Source: DTFZ01 sp050260375 (GTDB lineage: Bacteria; Bacillota; Clostridia; Christensenellales; SZUA-584). From it: DNA of 16,415 nt. Below, piece after piece: positions 7,495-15,876 of the stretch. The stretch is taken from NCBI GenBank assembly GCA_050260375.1, contig JBLNCA010000053.1:1-16415 (forward strand), given 5' to 3'. The position numbers were made by a program, and so were the translations under genes. Position 1 is the stretch's first letter; the number at the start of each line of letters is the position of its first letter. The notes beneath the pieces were generated by a model. It searched no databases, had not been told where the DNA came from, and worked only from the letters and a program-made list of their open reading frames with translations.

Positions 7495-8847
7495 TTAATA
7501 CGCGTCTTCCGGCTCCTGATTTGCGAGCTCCACAAAACGCGTGAATTCCCCGCGCCATCCCAAGGTTACCTCGCCCGTAGGACCGCTCCTCTGCTTGGCG
7601 ACAATGACTCTTGTGACGTTGCCCGCCTCCGCGTTGTAATAGTTGTCGCGGTGCAGGAATATGACGACGTCGGCGTCCTGCTCTATACTGCCCGATTCTC
7701 TTAAGTCAGAGAGCATAGGTATCTTCGACTCCCTTTTTTCGCTCTCCCTTGAAAGCTGCGATAGAAGCAATACCGGAACGTCTATCTCCTTCGCCATTAT
7801 CTTTAAGCTGCGCGTCATAGCGGATATCTCCTGCTGCCTGTTCTCACGCCGCTCCTTGCCTGTCATCAGCTGCAGATAGTCTATCATTATCAGCCCGAGG
7901 CCTTTTTCCTGCTTTAAGCGCCTCGCTTTTGCGAGTATCTCCAGCACCGTTATTGACGGCGTGTCGTCTATATACACAGGCGCCACGCCAAGTATATTAA
8001 CCGCCTCCGACAGCCTGTCGAAATCGTCGTCCGTAAGCCCTCCAAGCCTCGTCTTCTGGCTGTCCACGAGCGCCTCGCTGCACAGCATCCTCGTCGCAAG
8101 CTGCTCGCGCGACATCTCGAGCGAGAATATCGCCACGGGTATGTTCTCCTTTACGGCCACGTGCTGCGCGATGTTGAGCGCAAAGCTCGTCTTGCCCATT
8201 CCGGGGCGCCCCGCTATTATTATGAGCTGCGAGCCCTGCAGCCCCGAAAGCTTCTTGTCCAGCATTTTAAAGCCGGTAGGTATACCCAGCAGCCCCGACT
8301 CCCTGTTCATCGACTCGCCTATGCGCGTGTATCCTTCAAGCAGCGCCTGCTTTATGTGCTCTAATGAGTCGCGCTTGCGCTTTACGGCTATCTGGTATAC
8401 TATGTCGCCCGCCCTGTTGACTATCTCGGGCGCCTCGTCCTCCGAGGTCATAGCATCGCGTATTATCTCGTTGCCCGCTTCAATAAGCATGCGCCGAACC
8501 GAGTCCTGCTCTATTATGTCTATATAATGCAGTATATTTGACGCGCTGGGCACGCCGGACGCTAAATCAGCCACGTATATTGTGTCGTCCGGGCCGTCGA
8601 GCTGCCCTTTTCTCTCGAGCCTGTCGACTACGGTGACGGTGTCTATCGGCTTGCCCGCTTCGGAGAGCTCGCGCATCACCTCGAATATTTCCCTGTTGCG
8701 CTTCGAGTAAAAATCGGCAGGGTTCAGCCTTTCGAGCGCTATATACACAGCCTTCGGGTCGAGGAACATGCTTCCCAGAACGCTTCTTTCCGCGTCTATG
8801 TTGTTGGGCGGCTTATAAGCCGCCGCTCTTGCAACCTCCGCAGCCAT
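7495..8847 (-). CDS. dnaB: Replicative DNA helicase DnaB
   Basis: Hexameric 5'-3' helicase of the replication fork, 450 residues (called DnaC in Bacillus subtilis). The N-terminal DnaB domain begins with PPNNIDAERSVLGSM (13-27). The RecA-like motor domain has Walker A GRPGMGKTS (213-221), Walker B LIMIDYLQL (319-327), the LLSQLSRESEKR segment (361-372), DLRESGSIEQDAD (381-393) and the basic finger VAKQRSGPTGE (416-426). All motor motifs are intact and I see no intein. Last gene of the operon, starting three bases after the rplI stop. The nearest good Shine-Dalgarno (GGAGG) is about 17 bases from the ATG, inside rplI, so translational coupling is likely. Transcription ends at the hairpin just downstream. 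Confidence 0.98.
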   Translation of the reverse strand: MAAEVARAAAYKPPNNIDAERSVLGSMFLDPKAVYIALERLNPADFYSKRNREIFEVMRELSEAGKPIDTVTVVDRLERKGQLDGPDDTIYVADLASGVPSASNILHYIDIIEQDSVRRMLIEAGNEIIRDAMTSEDEAPEIVNRAGDIVYQIAVKRKRDSLEHIKQALLEGYTRIGESMNRESGLLGIPTGFKMLDKKLSGLQGSQLIIIAGRPGMGKTSFALNIAQHVAVKENIPVAIFSLEMSREQLATRMLCSEALVDSQKTRLGGLTDDDFDRLSEAVNILGVAPVYIDDTPSITVLEILAKARRLKQEKGLGLIMIDYLQLMTGKERRENRQQEISAMTRSLKIMAKEIDVPVLLLSQLSRESEKRESKIPMLSDLRESGSIEQDADVVIFLHRDNYYNAEAGNVTRVIVAKQRSGPTGEVTLGWRGEFTRFVELANQEPEDAY

Positions 8848-8850
8848 ATG

Positions 8851-9303
8851 TTACTCTTTGAGCTCCTCCACGGAAAGTATCATATCCGCCGTAACGCCGG
8901 CGTGCACCTTTATCTGCATGCTTAATTCGCCGAGCTCCTTTATATGCTCGGGCAATACTATCTTCTTTTTGTCTATCTCAATGCCGTGCTGCGCAAGTAT
9001 CGCGTCCGCAATCTCCTTTACCGTCACCGAACCGAACAGCCTGCCGTTTTCGCCGCACTTCGCCTTTACTACAACCTTAAGCCCGTTTAACTTCTTTGCC
9101 GCTTCTTCCGCAGACAGAAGCTCAAGCATGCGCCGCTTCTCCAGGGCTTTCTTCTGCTGCTTTGCTATGTTTAAGTTCTGTTCCGTCGCTTCCTTGGCGA
9201 GCCCTTTGGGGAGCAGAAAGTTTCTCGCGTACCCGTCGCTCACCGTTGCTATATCTCCGGCCTTCCCCGTGCCTTTAACATCCTGAATCAATATCACTTT
9301 CAT
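8851..9303 (-). CDS. rplI: 50S ribosomal protein L9
   Basis: Large-subunit protein of 150 residues, the usual bL9 length, which binds 23S rRNA near the L1 stalk base. The N-terminal domain carries the family mark from VKGTGKAGD through VSDGYARNFLLPKGLA (9-36). A long Lys/Glu-rich helix (about 41-75) links it to the C-terminal domain containing GRLFGSVTVKEIADA. The ATG overlaps the gdpP stop as ATGA, with GAGAGGG upstream, which indicates coupled translation. Confidence 0.98.
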   Translation of the reverse strand: MKVILIQDVKGTGKAGDIATVSDGYARNFLLPKGLAKEATEQNLNIAKQQKKALEKRRMLELLSAEEAAKKLNGLKVVVKAKCGENGRLFGSVTVKEIADAILAQHGIEIDKKKIVLPEHIKELGELSMQIKVHAGVTADMILSVEELKE

Positions 9304-11234
9304 GGCAGTTTTCCCTCTCTTACATAATTATCTATCGCTTCTTTAAGCCTGAACCGCGCGGTCTCAAAGCTCGAATCCATGAGCTTGGCCGCCGCCATAG
9401 AGGCGTGGCCGCCGCCTCCCAGGCTTTCGAGTATAAGCTGCACGTTGACTTCGCCGAGCGACCTTCCGCTTATCTGTATGTCGCCGCCCTTTTCGCTCAG
9501 CACAAACGACGCCTTTACGCCCCTTATCGTGAGCAGCGCGTCCGCAGCCTGCGCCGCTACCAGCGAAGAATTCTGTGCGGGCGGGCAGTACGCCACCGCT
9601 ATGCCGTCCTTAAGTATCTCGGCGCTCTTTACTATCTCGGTCCTTGCCTTGTACGTCTCAAGGTCGTCCTGTATCAGCAGCCTCACGGCAGAAGAATCCG
9701 CGCCGCTTTCCTTCAGGAACGAGGCCGCTTCGAATGTGCGCGCGCCCGTGTTGAACGAGAACCCCTTAGTGTCCAGCGTTATGCCGCAAAGCAGCGCCTC
9801 GAGCTCTATATTTAAAGGTTTTATATCCTCGTCGAAATACTGCAGAAGCTCCGCCACGAGCTCGGATACCGAAGACGCGTACGGCTCGTGGTAGTAAAGA
9901 GCCGCCTCCTCTATCGACGAAGCGCCTTTCAGGTGATGATCAATTACGACCATCGTCTCGGCAAGCTCAATAAGCGGCGGATATACCGTAAGATACGGTA
10001 TTACGGTATCCACTACGACGAGCAGACTAGAAGAGCTTATCGCAAGCCCCGCCTCCTGCCCGGTGATTATACATTTGCTGTACTGCTCAAGGCTTTTAAG
10101 CCGTTCCATAAGCGGCTCTATTGAGGGGTTTGTATCGTCTATCACTAGATAGGCGTCTTTGCCCACATACCGCGCGCAAGCCGCTATGCCGAGCGAAGCT
10201 CCCATGCTGTCCAGGTCGGGCGACCTGTGGCCCATTATGAAAACTTCGCTGCACTGTTCCATCAGGTTGCGCAGCGCGTGGCTCACCATGCGCGATTTTA
10301 CCTTGCTCCTTCTATAAGGCGTCTTTACCGTGCCGCCGAAGAATATGAACTTGTCTCCCTGCTTAATGACCGCCTGGTCCCCGCCGCGGCCCAGCGCCAA
10401 CTCCAGCGCCCGCGTAGCGAAGTCCGCCGACTGCTCGGGCGTCTCGCCCACGCCCACAGCTATAGAAAGCGTAGGGCTGTACTTCGTCTTCAGCTGGCGC
10501 ACGTCGTCGAGTATCCGAAACTTCGAGTTGCGCAGCGCCGAGAGGAAACGCCTCTCAAACACGCAAAGATACCTTCCGCGGTCTATCCTTAAAAACACGG
10601 ACGAAAGGCTCCTTGCCATCTCGGATATGCGCTTTTCCACCGACGCTACCATCTCGGAAAGCTCCGACTGAAGCATGTCCGCGGCAAGCTCGTCGTAGTT
10701 GTCTATCTGTATATACGATACGACAGGCAGGTAGTTTAAGTAGAGCTTCTTTATCTCAACGGCGTTCTCCAGATCAACCAGCCTGTAGAGCAGCATCTCT
10801 TTGTTCCTGTATTTTACCTTGAACAGCTCTTTTTTGTACGCCCTATCGCCTATTATTATCTTCTTGTTGGGGTCGGGCACGTTTATACCGGGTATCATGC
10901 GGTTTATGTTGCGCAGCGCTCCGTAACCGCCCAGCCTTCTAAAAGCGAGGTTCGCCCACTTAATGCTGCCCGATGGAGCCGCAAGCGCCATAGGCAGCGC
11001 CATAGTGTCAATATACGTGGCGAACGTTTCCTTGTCGGCCAGCGTATCGGTAACAAGCTGCTGCCATTTTATCTTCTGAAGTATGCCGAAAGCGATATAC
11101 AGCACCGCGTACGCGATACAGAATATCGAGACAACGACGCCCAAAAACAGGCTGTGATAAAATGCGATACCGGCGGCGGCAGCAAGAGCAACAATGAGGT
11201 ACCAAAAATCCAACGTAAGATACCGGACTCTCAT
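9300..11234 (-). CDS. gdpP: c-di-AMP phosphodiesterase GdpP (YybT), DHH/DHHA1 family
   Basis: Membrane-anchored enzyme of 644 residues expected to hydrolyse cyclic di-AMP to pApA and so lower the c-di-AMP level. Two transmembrane helices (about 10-52) are followed by a PAS-like region (about 60-160), a degenerate GGDEF-like domain (about 170-300, with GRGGDQ at 282-287 in place of GGDEF) and the catalytic DHH domain. In the DHH domain GHRSPDLDSMG is at 335-345, VVDT at 407-410 and DHH at 432-434. The DHHA1 part ends with LGGGGH (605-610). The metal-binding residues expected for activity are present and the length is typical. It starts three bases after the yybS stop and overlaps rplI by four bases. 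Gene order yybS-gdpP-rplI-dnaB supports the name. Confidence 0.96.
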   Translation of the reverse strand: MRVRYLTLDFWYLIVALAAAAGIAFYHSLFLGVVVSIFCIAYAVLYIAFGILQKIKWQQLVTDTLADKETFATYIDTMALPMALAAPSGSIKWANLAFRRLGGYGALRNINRMIPGINVPDPNKKIIIGDRAYKKELFKVKYRNKEMLLYRLVDLENAVEIKKLYLNYLPVVSYIQIDNYDELAADMLQSELSEMVASVEKRISEMARSLSSVFLRIDRGRYLCVFERRFLSALRNSKFRILDDVRQLKTKYSPTLSIAVGVGETPEQSADFATRALELALGRGGDQAVIKQGDKFIFFGGTVKTPYRRSKVKSRMVSHALRNLMEQCSEVFIMGHRSPDLDSMGASLGIAACARYVGKDAYLVIDDTNPSIEPLMERLKSLEQYSKCIITGQEAGLAISSSSLLVVVDTVIPYLTVYPPLIELAETMVVIDHHLKGASSIEEAALYYHEPYASSVSELVAELLQYFDEDIKPLNIELEALLCGITLDTKGFSFNTGARTFEAASFLKESGADSSAVRLLIQDDLETYKARTEIVKSAEILKDGIAVAYCPPAQNSSLVAAQAADALLTIRGVKASFVLSEKGGDIQISGRSLGEVNVQLILESLGGGGHASMAAAKLMDSSFETARFRLKEAIDNYVREGKLP

Positions 11235-11237
11235 ACC

Positions 11238-12251
11238 TTAAACCTCTCTTTCCTCCGCCCGCTTGCGCATCGACGAAATGTTTTCAATAATGCCTATCCA
11301 CATGAGCAGCATGCTCAAAATAAGCGCCGTCAGCACATGCAGCACAGCACGGACTCCCGTGCTCATGTTGCGTTTCCTGTAAAAGTAGTCAAAAACGCTC
11401 AGCGCCTGCACCGAGAACACGAACGCGTAAAGGTTGTATACCGTAATCTGCACTATATCGAACGAGCGCCATCCAAAGCTCGCTCCCGTCATAGCGAACA
11501 GATGCGACACAAGAAACGCCAGCCAGAACCTTTTGGGCAGCGCGTAATCCGAAAACGCCGGCACGGGCGCCACCTCAATGCTCTTTTTGACTATCGCCCG
11601 CGGTATGATGTAGTAAAGCAGCCCGCTCAGCAGCGAATAAAGCCCTATTATTGTCACAAACCAAATGCTGAGCATGTTTCGCAGCAGCTCCTGCATTATG
11701 GCTACCGCCTCGGCGGGCGGCGTGGACCACACGGCCTGCTGTGTTATCGCTCCTGTCAGCAGGTCGGGAGAGCGCACGAGCTGATAAAGCGACATTATAT
11801 CGGCGTCGCCCATAGCCTTCATGCTGCTCCCGGCATAGCTTACGATAACGTCTGTTGCAGCGCTTTTCGTAAACAGCGACAGCAGCGCTATGGACAGCGC
11901 TGCGCCCGCCAGCGCCATAGCGCAGGATACAATAACGCTGTCGTGGAAGCGCTTTTTACTTCTTATCATATAGCCTGTCCCTAAAGCGACGGGCATGAAA
12001 GCCCCCGCCAGCAGCACGGCCGGGAAGAATTCAAAGTACGCTACGGTAAGAAAGCCCAGAAGCATAGCTCCGCCGCCCAGCAGGTAGCCCGTGCGGGCTA
12101 TCGCGTAAACGAGCACGAACGGCACGGCGATGAGAAACACCGGCAGCAGCAGCCCCGCATACAGCAGCGCCGCAGTCAGCAGATACGCCAAAACCGCAGC
12201 TTTATATTCTTCTTTTTTTCTCTTGTCCAAAGCTCCTAATACCGCTTTCAA
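11238..12251 (-). CDS. DUF2232 (YybS-like) multi-pass membrane protein
   Basis: Integral membrane protein of up to 337 residues with about eight hydrophobic segments, the usual YybS/DUF2232 layout. Its function is not established. Identification rests on topology and on its place directly before gdpP. The start is uncertain. The longest frame begins at a TTG (12249-12251) without a Shine-Dalgarno and overlaps the MazG-like gene by 50 bases. A TTG at 12228-12230 has AGGAG only two bases away, and family proteins usually begin near the segment KKEEYKAAVLAYLL (12-25 here). A later non-ATG start, closer to the MazG-like stop at 12202, is possible. No ATG lies before the first membrane helix, so a non-ATG start seems required. 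Confidence 0.85.
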   Translation of the reverse strand: MKAVLGALDKRKKEEYKAAVLAYLLTAALLYAGLLLPVFLIAVPFVLVYAIARTGYLLGGGAMLLGFLTVAYFEFFPAVLLAGAFMPVALGTGYMIRSKKRFHDSVIVSCAMALAGAALSIALLSLFTKSAATDVIVSYAGSSMKAMGDADIMSLYQLVRSPDLLTGAITQQAVWSTPPAEAVAIMQELLRNMLSIWFVTIIGLYSLLSGLLYYIIPRAIVKKSIEVAPVPAFSDYALPKRFWLAFLVSHLFAMTGASFGWRSFDIVQITVYNLYAFVFSVQALSVFDYFYRKRNMSTGVRAVLHVLTALILSMLLMWIGIIENISSMRKRAEEREV

Positions 12252-12543
12252 AATGTTTTTTCAACAGAGACAGGTCTCCGTAATTGCTTTCGAGAACGTG
12301 TTTTTCCTTTATGCCGGTCTCGGCCTTTTTGAGAACCTCGGCGTCCAGCTCGCTATATGATACTCCGCACCTTTTTGCGAGCAGGTAAGCAAGCAGCACG
12401 CAAGCGCTCAATGTGTCCAGCATCTCCGTCCTTCCGTTGGGCGACAGAGCCGCCCTTATCACGTCCGACGCTTCTCCGATAAATTCGGCTTTGAGCACCT
12501 CTATCAGCTTCGCGTTAGAGGCAACGTTCATAGTTTGATGCAT
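12202..12543 (-). CDS. MazG-like all-alpha protein
   Basis: Small helical protein of 113 residues. Acidic residues are spaced as in the all-alpha NTP pyrophosphatase fold: E20, E24 and D27 on one helix (EFIGEASD), E40 and D43 on the next (EMLD). If active it would cleave a nucleoside triphosphate with Mg2+; whether this short family is active is not known to me. The ATG at 12543 is preferred over a TTG nine bases upstream because AAGGA lies only three bases from the TTG but twelve from the ATG. First gene of the dnaB operon, just after a strong promoter. A MazG-like gene in this position is, as I recall, common in Clostridia. Confidence 0.68.
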   Translation of the reverse strand: MHQTMNVASNAKLIEVLKAEFIGEASDVIRAALSPNGRTEMLDTLSACVLLAYLLAKRCGVSYSELDAEVLKKAETGIKEKHVLESNYGDLSLLKKHFESGIRSFGQEKKRRI

Positions 12544-12596
12544 AGCATTCAACCATCCTTTTCAAATATGAACCCAATACCTCTAATAATGGCTAT

Positions 12597-12625
12597 ATTC
12601 TATATGTAAACAAAAAAATAGTCAA
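12597..12625 (-). promoter_or_regulatory. Strong sigma-A-type promoter of the MazG-like/yybS/gdpP/rplI/dnaB operon
   Basis: On the minus strand TTGACT (12620-12625) and TAGAAT (12597-12602) are exactly 17 bases apart, each one mismatch from consensus. The -35 box overlaps the end of the perfect palindrome at 12622-12666 by four bases. The spacer contains seven T residues. It is about 55 bases upstream of the first gene's ATG. Confidence 0.75.
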
Positions 12626-12666
12626 TTAGCGTCCAAAGACACATTGTGTCTTTGGACGCTAATTGA
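12622..12666. repeat. Perfect 45-nt palindrome, probable terminator of the ABC operon
   Basis: Two perfect 22-base arms surround a single central T (12644): TCAATTAGCGTCCAAAGACA with CA completes the left arm, and its exact reverse complement is the right. Read on the minus strand, the hairpin is followed after CTA by TTTTTTT (12612-12618), which fits an intrinsic terminator for the transporter genes. On the plus strand no T-run follows. The stem is far longer than terminators need, and its distal end forms part of the -35 box of the next operon. Terminator, operator or remnant of a mobile sequence are all possible. Confidence 0.85.
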
Positions 12667-12713
12667 ACTAAAACAACTTACCTTCTTTAACTTTATCATC
12701 CCATATACAACTC

Positions 12714-12729
12714 AAAAAGCCGCTTTTTT
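12714..12729 (-). terminator. Weak A/T hairpin just after the ABC ATPase gene
   Basis: AAAAAGC (12714-12720) pairs with GCTTTTT (12722-12728) around one base, about ten bases beyond the ATPase stop. The stem is nearly all A-T, so it would be a poor terminator alone. The 45-nt palindrome further on probably does most of the work. Confidence 0.3.
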
Positions 12730-12738
12730 ATTGATTAA

Positions 12739-13419
12739 TTATTGGCTACAATTATTAAAATACTTTGCCTTAAGCTCCATAGTTAAAGGACGCAATCTAC
12801 AATCAAGTATAATATAAGTCTCGTCACATAACTGTTCAATATCAGAATGAGTATGGCTAGTCATCAATATCGTCTTCCCGTTATTTTTTAATTCCTTTAT
12901 GGCATCTCGAATATCACTCGCGGTTTCAAAGTCCAATCCATTAAATGGTTCGTCGAGTATTATTATATCTTGATTCTCCATAATAGCTTGGGCAATACCT
13001 AATTTTTGCTTCATCCCCATAGAATAATGTTTTGTTTTCTTCTTGCTTTTTGGATCTAGCTTGACGAGATTCATGGCATTAATGATCTGATCATCATTAA
13101 TTTTATTATTGATTTGTGCAAGAAATTTCAAGTTGTCAAAGCCATTGTACACTTCTATATAACCAGGAGAATTAATTAGTATACCAACATCACTTGGAAA
13201 ATCAAACTTTTCTCCAATTTTTTCTCCTCTGATATATATTTCTCCAGAATCAGGCCTGTTTAAGCCGGTTAGAAGTTTAAATAGTACTGATTTCCCACTC
13301 CCGTTAGCTCCAATAATTCCAACAATTTTCCCCTTCTGTATCTGTAAATTAATATCGCTTAATACAGATACACCGTTAAATGATTTGCATACTTTCTTAG
13401 CCTCAATAACGAATTCCAT
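12739..13419 (-). CDS. ABC transporter ATPase subunit (bacteriocin-immunity/DrrA-like type)
   Basis: Cytoplasmic ATPase of 226 residues that should drive the three permeases encoded just upstream. Walker A is GANGSGKS (37-44), the signature YSMGMKQ (132-138), Walker B IIILDEP (152-158), and the switch His is His189 in TSHTH. At the Q-loop position, where most ABC proteins have Gln and lantibiotic-immunity ATPases often have Glu, this protein has Asn83 (VGILINSP). Start chosen at 13419 because GAGGTGA lies four bases upstream; the longer frame has no ribosome binding site. The TAG of the preceding permease abuts this Shine-Dalgarno. The gene is AT-rich compared with the neighbouring dnaB operon. 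Family match is sure; export versus immunity role is inferred. Confidence 0.92.
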   Translation of the reverse strand: MEFVIEAKKVCKSFNGVSVLSDINLQIQKGKIVGIIGANGSGKSVLFKLLTGLNRPDSGEIYIRGEKIGEKFDFPSDVGILINSPGYIEVYNGFDNLKFLAQINNKINDDQIINAMNLVKLDPKSKKKTKHYSMGMKQKLGIAQAIMENQDIIILDEPFNGLDFETASDIRDAIKELKNNGKTILMTSHTHSDIEQLCDETYIILDCRLRPLTMELKAKYFNNCSQ

Positions 13420-13429
13420 AATGTCACCT

Positions 13430-14218
13430 CTAATCAAATATTTTTTTATAAGAAATAAATCTGATATAGTTGTAAAGTATACCATTAATTATAATTAATA
13501 TAGCCAACACTTGCCAAAGGGAGAGTCCTGTTCCAGAAAATTCAAGTACTCTTGATAAAGAACTCATACCGGTCGGCAAATATGTTACAATCTCCGTTGG
13601 TATAAAAATTAGAAAATAACTCATCAGTAAAATCAAAAAGCCAATGGTTACTTTTCGAGTGTAGCAATATATTAAAAGTATTATGAAAAAACAGAATAGA
13701 AGTTCAAGACTCTTTCCAACTACTATAACCAGATATAAAAACCATGGCGTTACCGGTTTAATACTACAAATTACAAATATATCATTAAAACCATTATATC
13801 CTATAAAATCCATACCGAATATAAACGCAGTAATTGCCGTAATGCATATGGATATTAGTATATAAGAAATAACAAACAAAATGCTTGAATAAAGAATTGT
13901 CTTCATCCACCTTTTTTTGCTTTTCAATCTTATTGTCAAATGCATGCTTCGCTCAGTACAATCTTTTTCTATGAATATACATAACAAATAAACCGGAACG
14001 CTGTTATATATAAGCATCGTTAAAAATCGCATGAGAACAAAATCACCATTGCCTTGCCCAAAAAATTCCCAAATTAGGATATCATTAAAAGATAATTTAC
14101 TATACAATAAAAACACAGATAATGTAATCATTGATAAAGTAATTATTGGAATTAGTATGTTTTTTTTAGTGAACAGTATTTTGAGATAATATTTTTGAAA
14201 ATACATTTTTATTAACAT
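13430..14218 (-). CDS. ABC-2-type permease subunit, third of three
   Basis: Membrane protein of 262 residues with about six hydrophobic helices. After the second helix a cytoplasmic loop reads EKDCTERSMHLTIRLKSKK, the acidic-then-basic segment typical of ABC-2 permeases and partly repeated in the sister proteins. The ATG at 14218 overlaps the end of the preceding permease gene by seven bases, with AGAAG five bases upstream; the frame can also begin four codons later at 14206. Sequence identity with the other two permeases is low by eye, so they are not recent copies. Its stop is ten bases before the ATPase gene. Confidence 0.8.
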   Translation of the reverse strand: MLIKMYFQKYYLKILFTKKNILIPIITLSMITLSVFLLYSKLSFNDILIWEFFGQGNGDFVLMRFLTMLIYNSVPVYLLCIFIEKDCTERSMHLTIRLKSKKRWMKTILYSSILFVISYILISICITAITAFIFGMDFIGYNGFNDIFVICSIKPVTPWFLYLVIVVGKSLELLFCFFIILLIYCYTRKVTIGFLILLMSYFLIFIPTEIVTYLPTGMSSLSRVLEFSGTGLSLWQVLAILIIINGILYNYIRFISYKKIFD

Positions 14219-15006
14219 CCATTCTTCTGATACTTTTTCGTCCAAAGTTTACTTGTTATTTGCTTAAACCAGAATTTTTTTATTATGAACATTAACCCTA
14301 TAGCAAAGGAGAATTCACATAACAGTAAATTATAAAAGTGTATACCTAATGAATAAATAGCATGTGACAAAATTATATAATTATCTAGAAAAATATATGG
14401 TATTGTGCTTTCGTTAAGAAATATTTGATAGTTAAGCATTGCTGACAAAAAGAAAAGTATAACAATTATTACAACAGTTTTAGGTTTAAAATAATGACAT
14501 AAAAAGATAATTAGTATGCTAAAAATCGATAAGCCTAATATCATATATGCAATGCTACTTAATATTCCTTCAAAAGGAGTATAAAAATACTTAGCATAAA
14601 ACGCCAGGTCTTCATTCATACTGTTTGTAAAAATATTACCACAACTTAATCTAAACCCCAAAATCATTGCAATCAATAAATGAAGAAATATGAATAACGC
14701 AGAAATTGCAATCAACGAAATAGTCTGCGCCCAAAAATATTTTAGATAATTCTTGGATCGTATTAAAATCTCCTTTTCTTCCGATATAGTATTTTTAAAA
14801 ACGAAACAGATATATGAAAGCACTAACACATACAAGATATAATACATATCTGTAATTGCTAACAGTATAAATTCCCAATAGGATAGATGAGAAAAATGTG
14901 AGTATTGTAATATTGGCAAAATATATATGGTGTATATAATGAATATAATGAACAACCATTTCCCCATAAATATTTTAATATTCTTTTTAACCATGCATAG
15001 AATCAT
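14212..15006 (-). CDS. ABC-2-type permease subunit, second of three
   Basis: Membrane protein of 264 residues, about six hydrophobic helices, very rich in Ile, Phe, Leu and Tyr. The loop after the second helix reads KNTISEEKEILIRSKNYLK, matching the position and charge pattern of the ABC-2 loop in its neighbours. The start at 15006 has AAAGGT six bases upstream. It begins 18 bases after the first permease stop and overlaps the third permease gene, so the four transporter genes form one translational unit. No substrate-specific motif recognised. Confidence 0.78.
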   Translation of the reverse strand: MILCMVKKNIKIFMGKWLFIIFIIYTIYILPILQYSHFSHLSYWEFILLAITDMYYILYVLVLSYICFVFKNTISEEKEILIRSKNYLKYFWAQTISLIAISALFIFLHLLIAMILGFRLSCGNIFTNSMNEDLAFYAKYFYTPFEGILSSIAYMILGLSIFSILIIFLCHYFKPKTVVIIVILFFLSAMLNYQIFLNESTIPYIFLDNYIILSHAIYSLGIHFYNLLLCEFSFAIGLMFIIKKFWFKQITSKLWTKKYQKNGC

Positions 15007-15024
15007 AATATTACCTTTTTATTG

Positions 15025-15798
15025 TTATATATCATATATTTTATCTTTTTTTATTATTACAAAATATAATAGGGTCATCGCGATTATAACGATCAGTAAT
15101 AAAGGGCCAATGAGGAGTCCACCATAAGTAATTTCTTTTGCACTTAACTGACCCGGCCAAAAAGATGTGAATAGTCTATATCGTGCTAGGCCAAGTACAG
15201 ATAGAGTAAAGTTCTCGCCAATAGTATAAACGAATGGTAACGTAAATATAATAAACAAATTTTTTATGTACAAGGAAAGGGTAAAACCAAAAGTCGCAAT
15301 TACACAACCGATCACAAATCTCCAAAAGCTTAATATTAGACCATAGAAAAATGGGTGGCTTATATAATACTCACCTTGAAATGTAGAGGCTATTACATTT
15401 TCCACAGGGTTTAAAGAAGAACTAATATCCGGAATAATATATAAACAAATAATCAATGAGACCAATGACATAATAAATATTATAAAACCGCCGCCAACAG
15501 AAGCTGTTAAATACTTTGATAGTAAATATTTCTTTTTTGATACACGGGTTTGCGTGTATGCTAAAAAATGATTCTTTCGTTCATAGTATAGAAGCCAGCA
15601 AATCGGCATAACAGCAAACAAAGGATAAATATAGCAAAATATCTGTCCTGACATATCCCAAAGTTGGATATTATGATTAAAAATATAACCGGTAGTATAT
15701 GGTAAAATAATGACCACGCTATAAAGCAATCCAAAAACTATGCTAAACAGATATGCATTCTTTATTTTAGCAATCTCCAATTTTATTAGGTTAAGCAT
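15025..15798 (-). CDS. ABC-2-type permease subunit, first of three
   Basis: Membrane protein of 257 residues with about six hydrophobic helices. The cytoplasmic loop YYERKNHFLAYTQTRVSKKK (about 71-90) is characteristic of the bacteriocin-immunity branch of ABC-2 permeases (LanE/LanG and MutE/EpiE-like). The ATG at 15798 follows AAAGGG by six bases and replaces a longer frame start without a binding site. First of the transporter genes, 113 bases downstream of the secreted-protein gene, with a G/C hairpin in the gap. Confidence 0.8.
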   Translation of the reverse strand: MLNLIKLEIAKIKNAYLFSIVFGLLYSVVIILPYTTGYIFNHNIQLWDMSGQIFCYIYPLFAVMPICWLLYYERKNHFLAYTQTRVSKKKYLLSKYLTASVGGGFIIFIMSLVSLIICLYIIPDISSSLNPVENVIASTFQGEYYISHPFFYGLILSFWRFVIGCVIATFGFTLSLYIKNLFIIFTLPFVYTIGENFTLSVLGLARYRLFTSFWPGQLSAKEITYGGLLIGPLLLIVIIAMTLLYFVIIKKDKIYDI

Positions 15799-15876
15799 AT
15801 AAAACCCTTTCATATTCCGTAACAAATGATTAATGGATCAACTATTACATAGTTTAAATCAATATTATATATGGGA

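Noticed and set aside
7961..8527. Plus-strand reading frame of 188 codons opposite dnaB
   Set aside because: Ser-rich shadow of dnaB with no start signals; dnaB itself is beyond doubt.
9300..11234. Active diguanylate cyclase domain in GdpP
   Set aside because: The GGDEF position reads GRGGDQ, a degenerate form typical of GdpP, so cyclase activity is not expected.
11154..11984. Long plus-strand reading frame of 276 codons opposite the DUF2232 and gdpP genes
   Set aside because: It is rich in Arg, His and Gln, the usual product of reading a GC-rich membrane-protein gene backwards. It has no ribosome binding site and lies antisense to well-supported genes.
12622..12666. CRISPR repeat or integron attC site
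   Set aside because: Only one copy exists with no spacers, and the perfect arms with a one-base centre lack the unpaired bases expected in attC sites.
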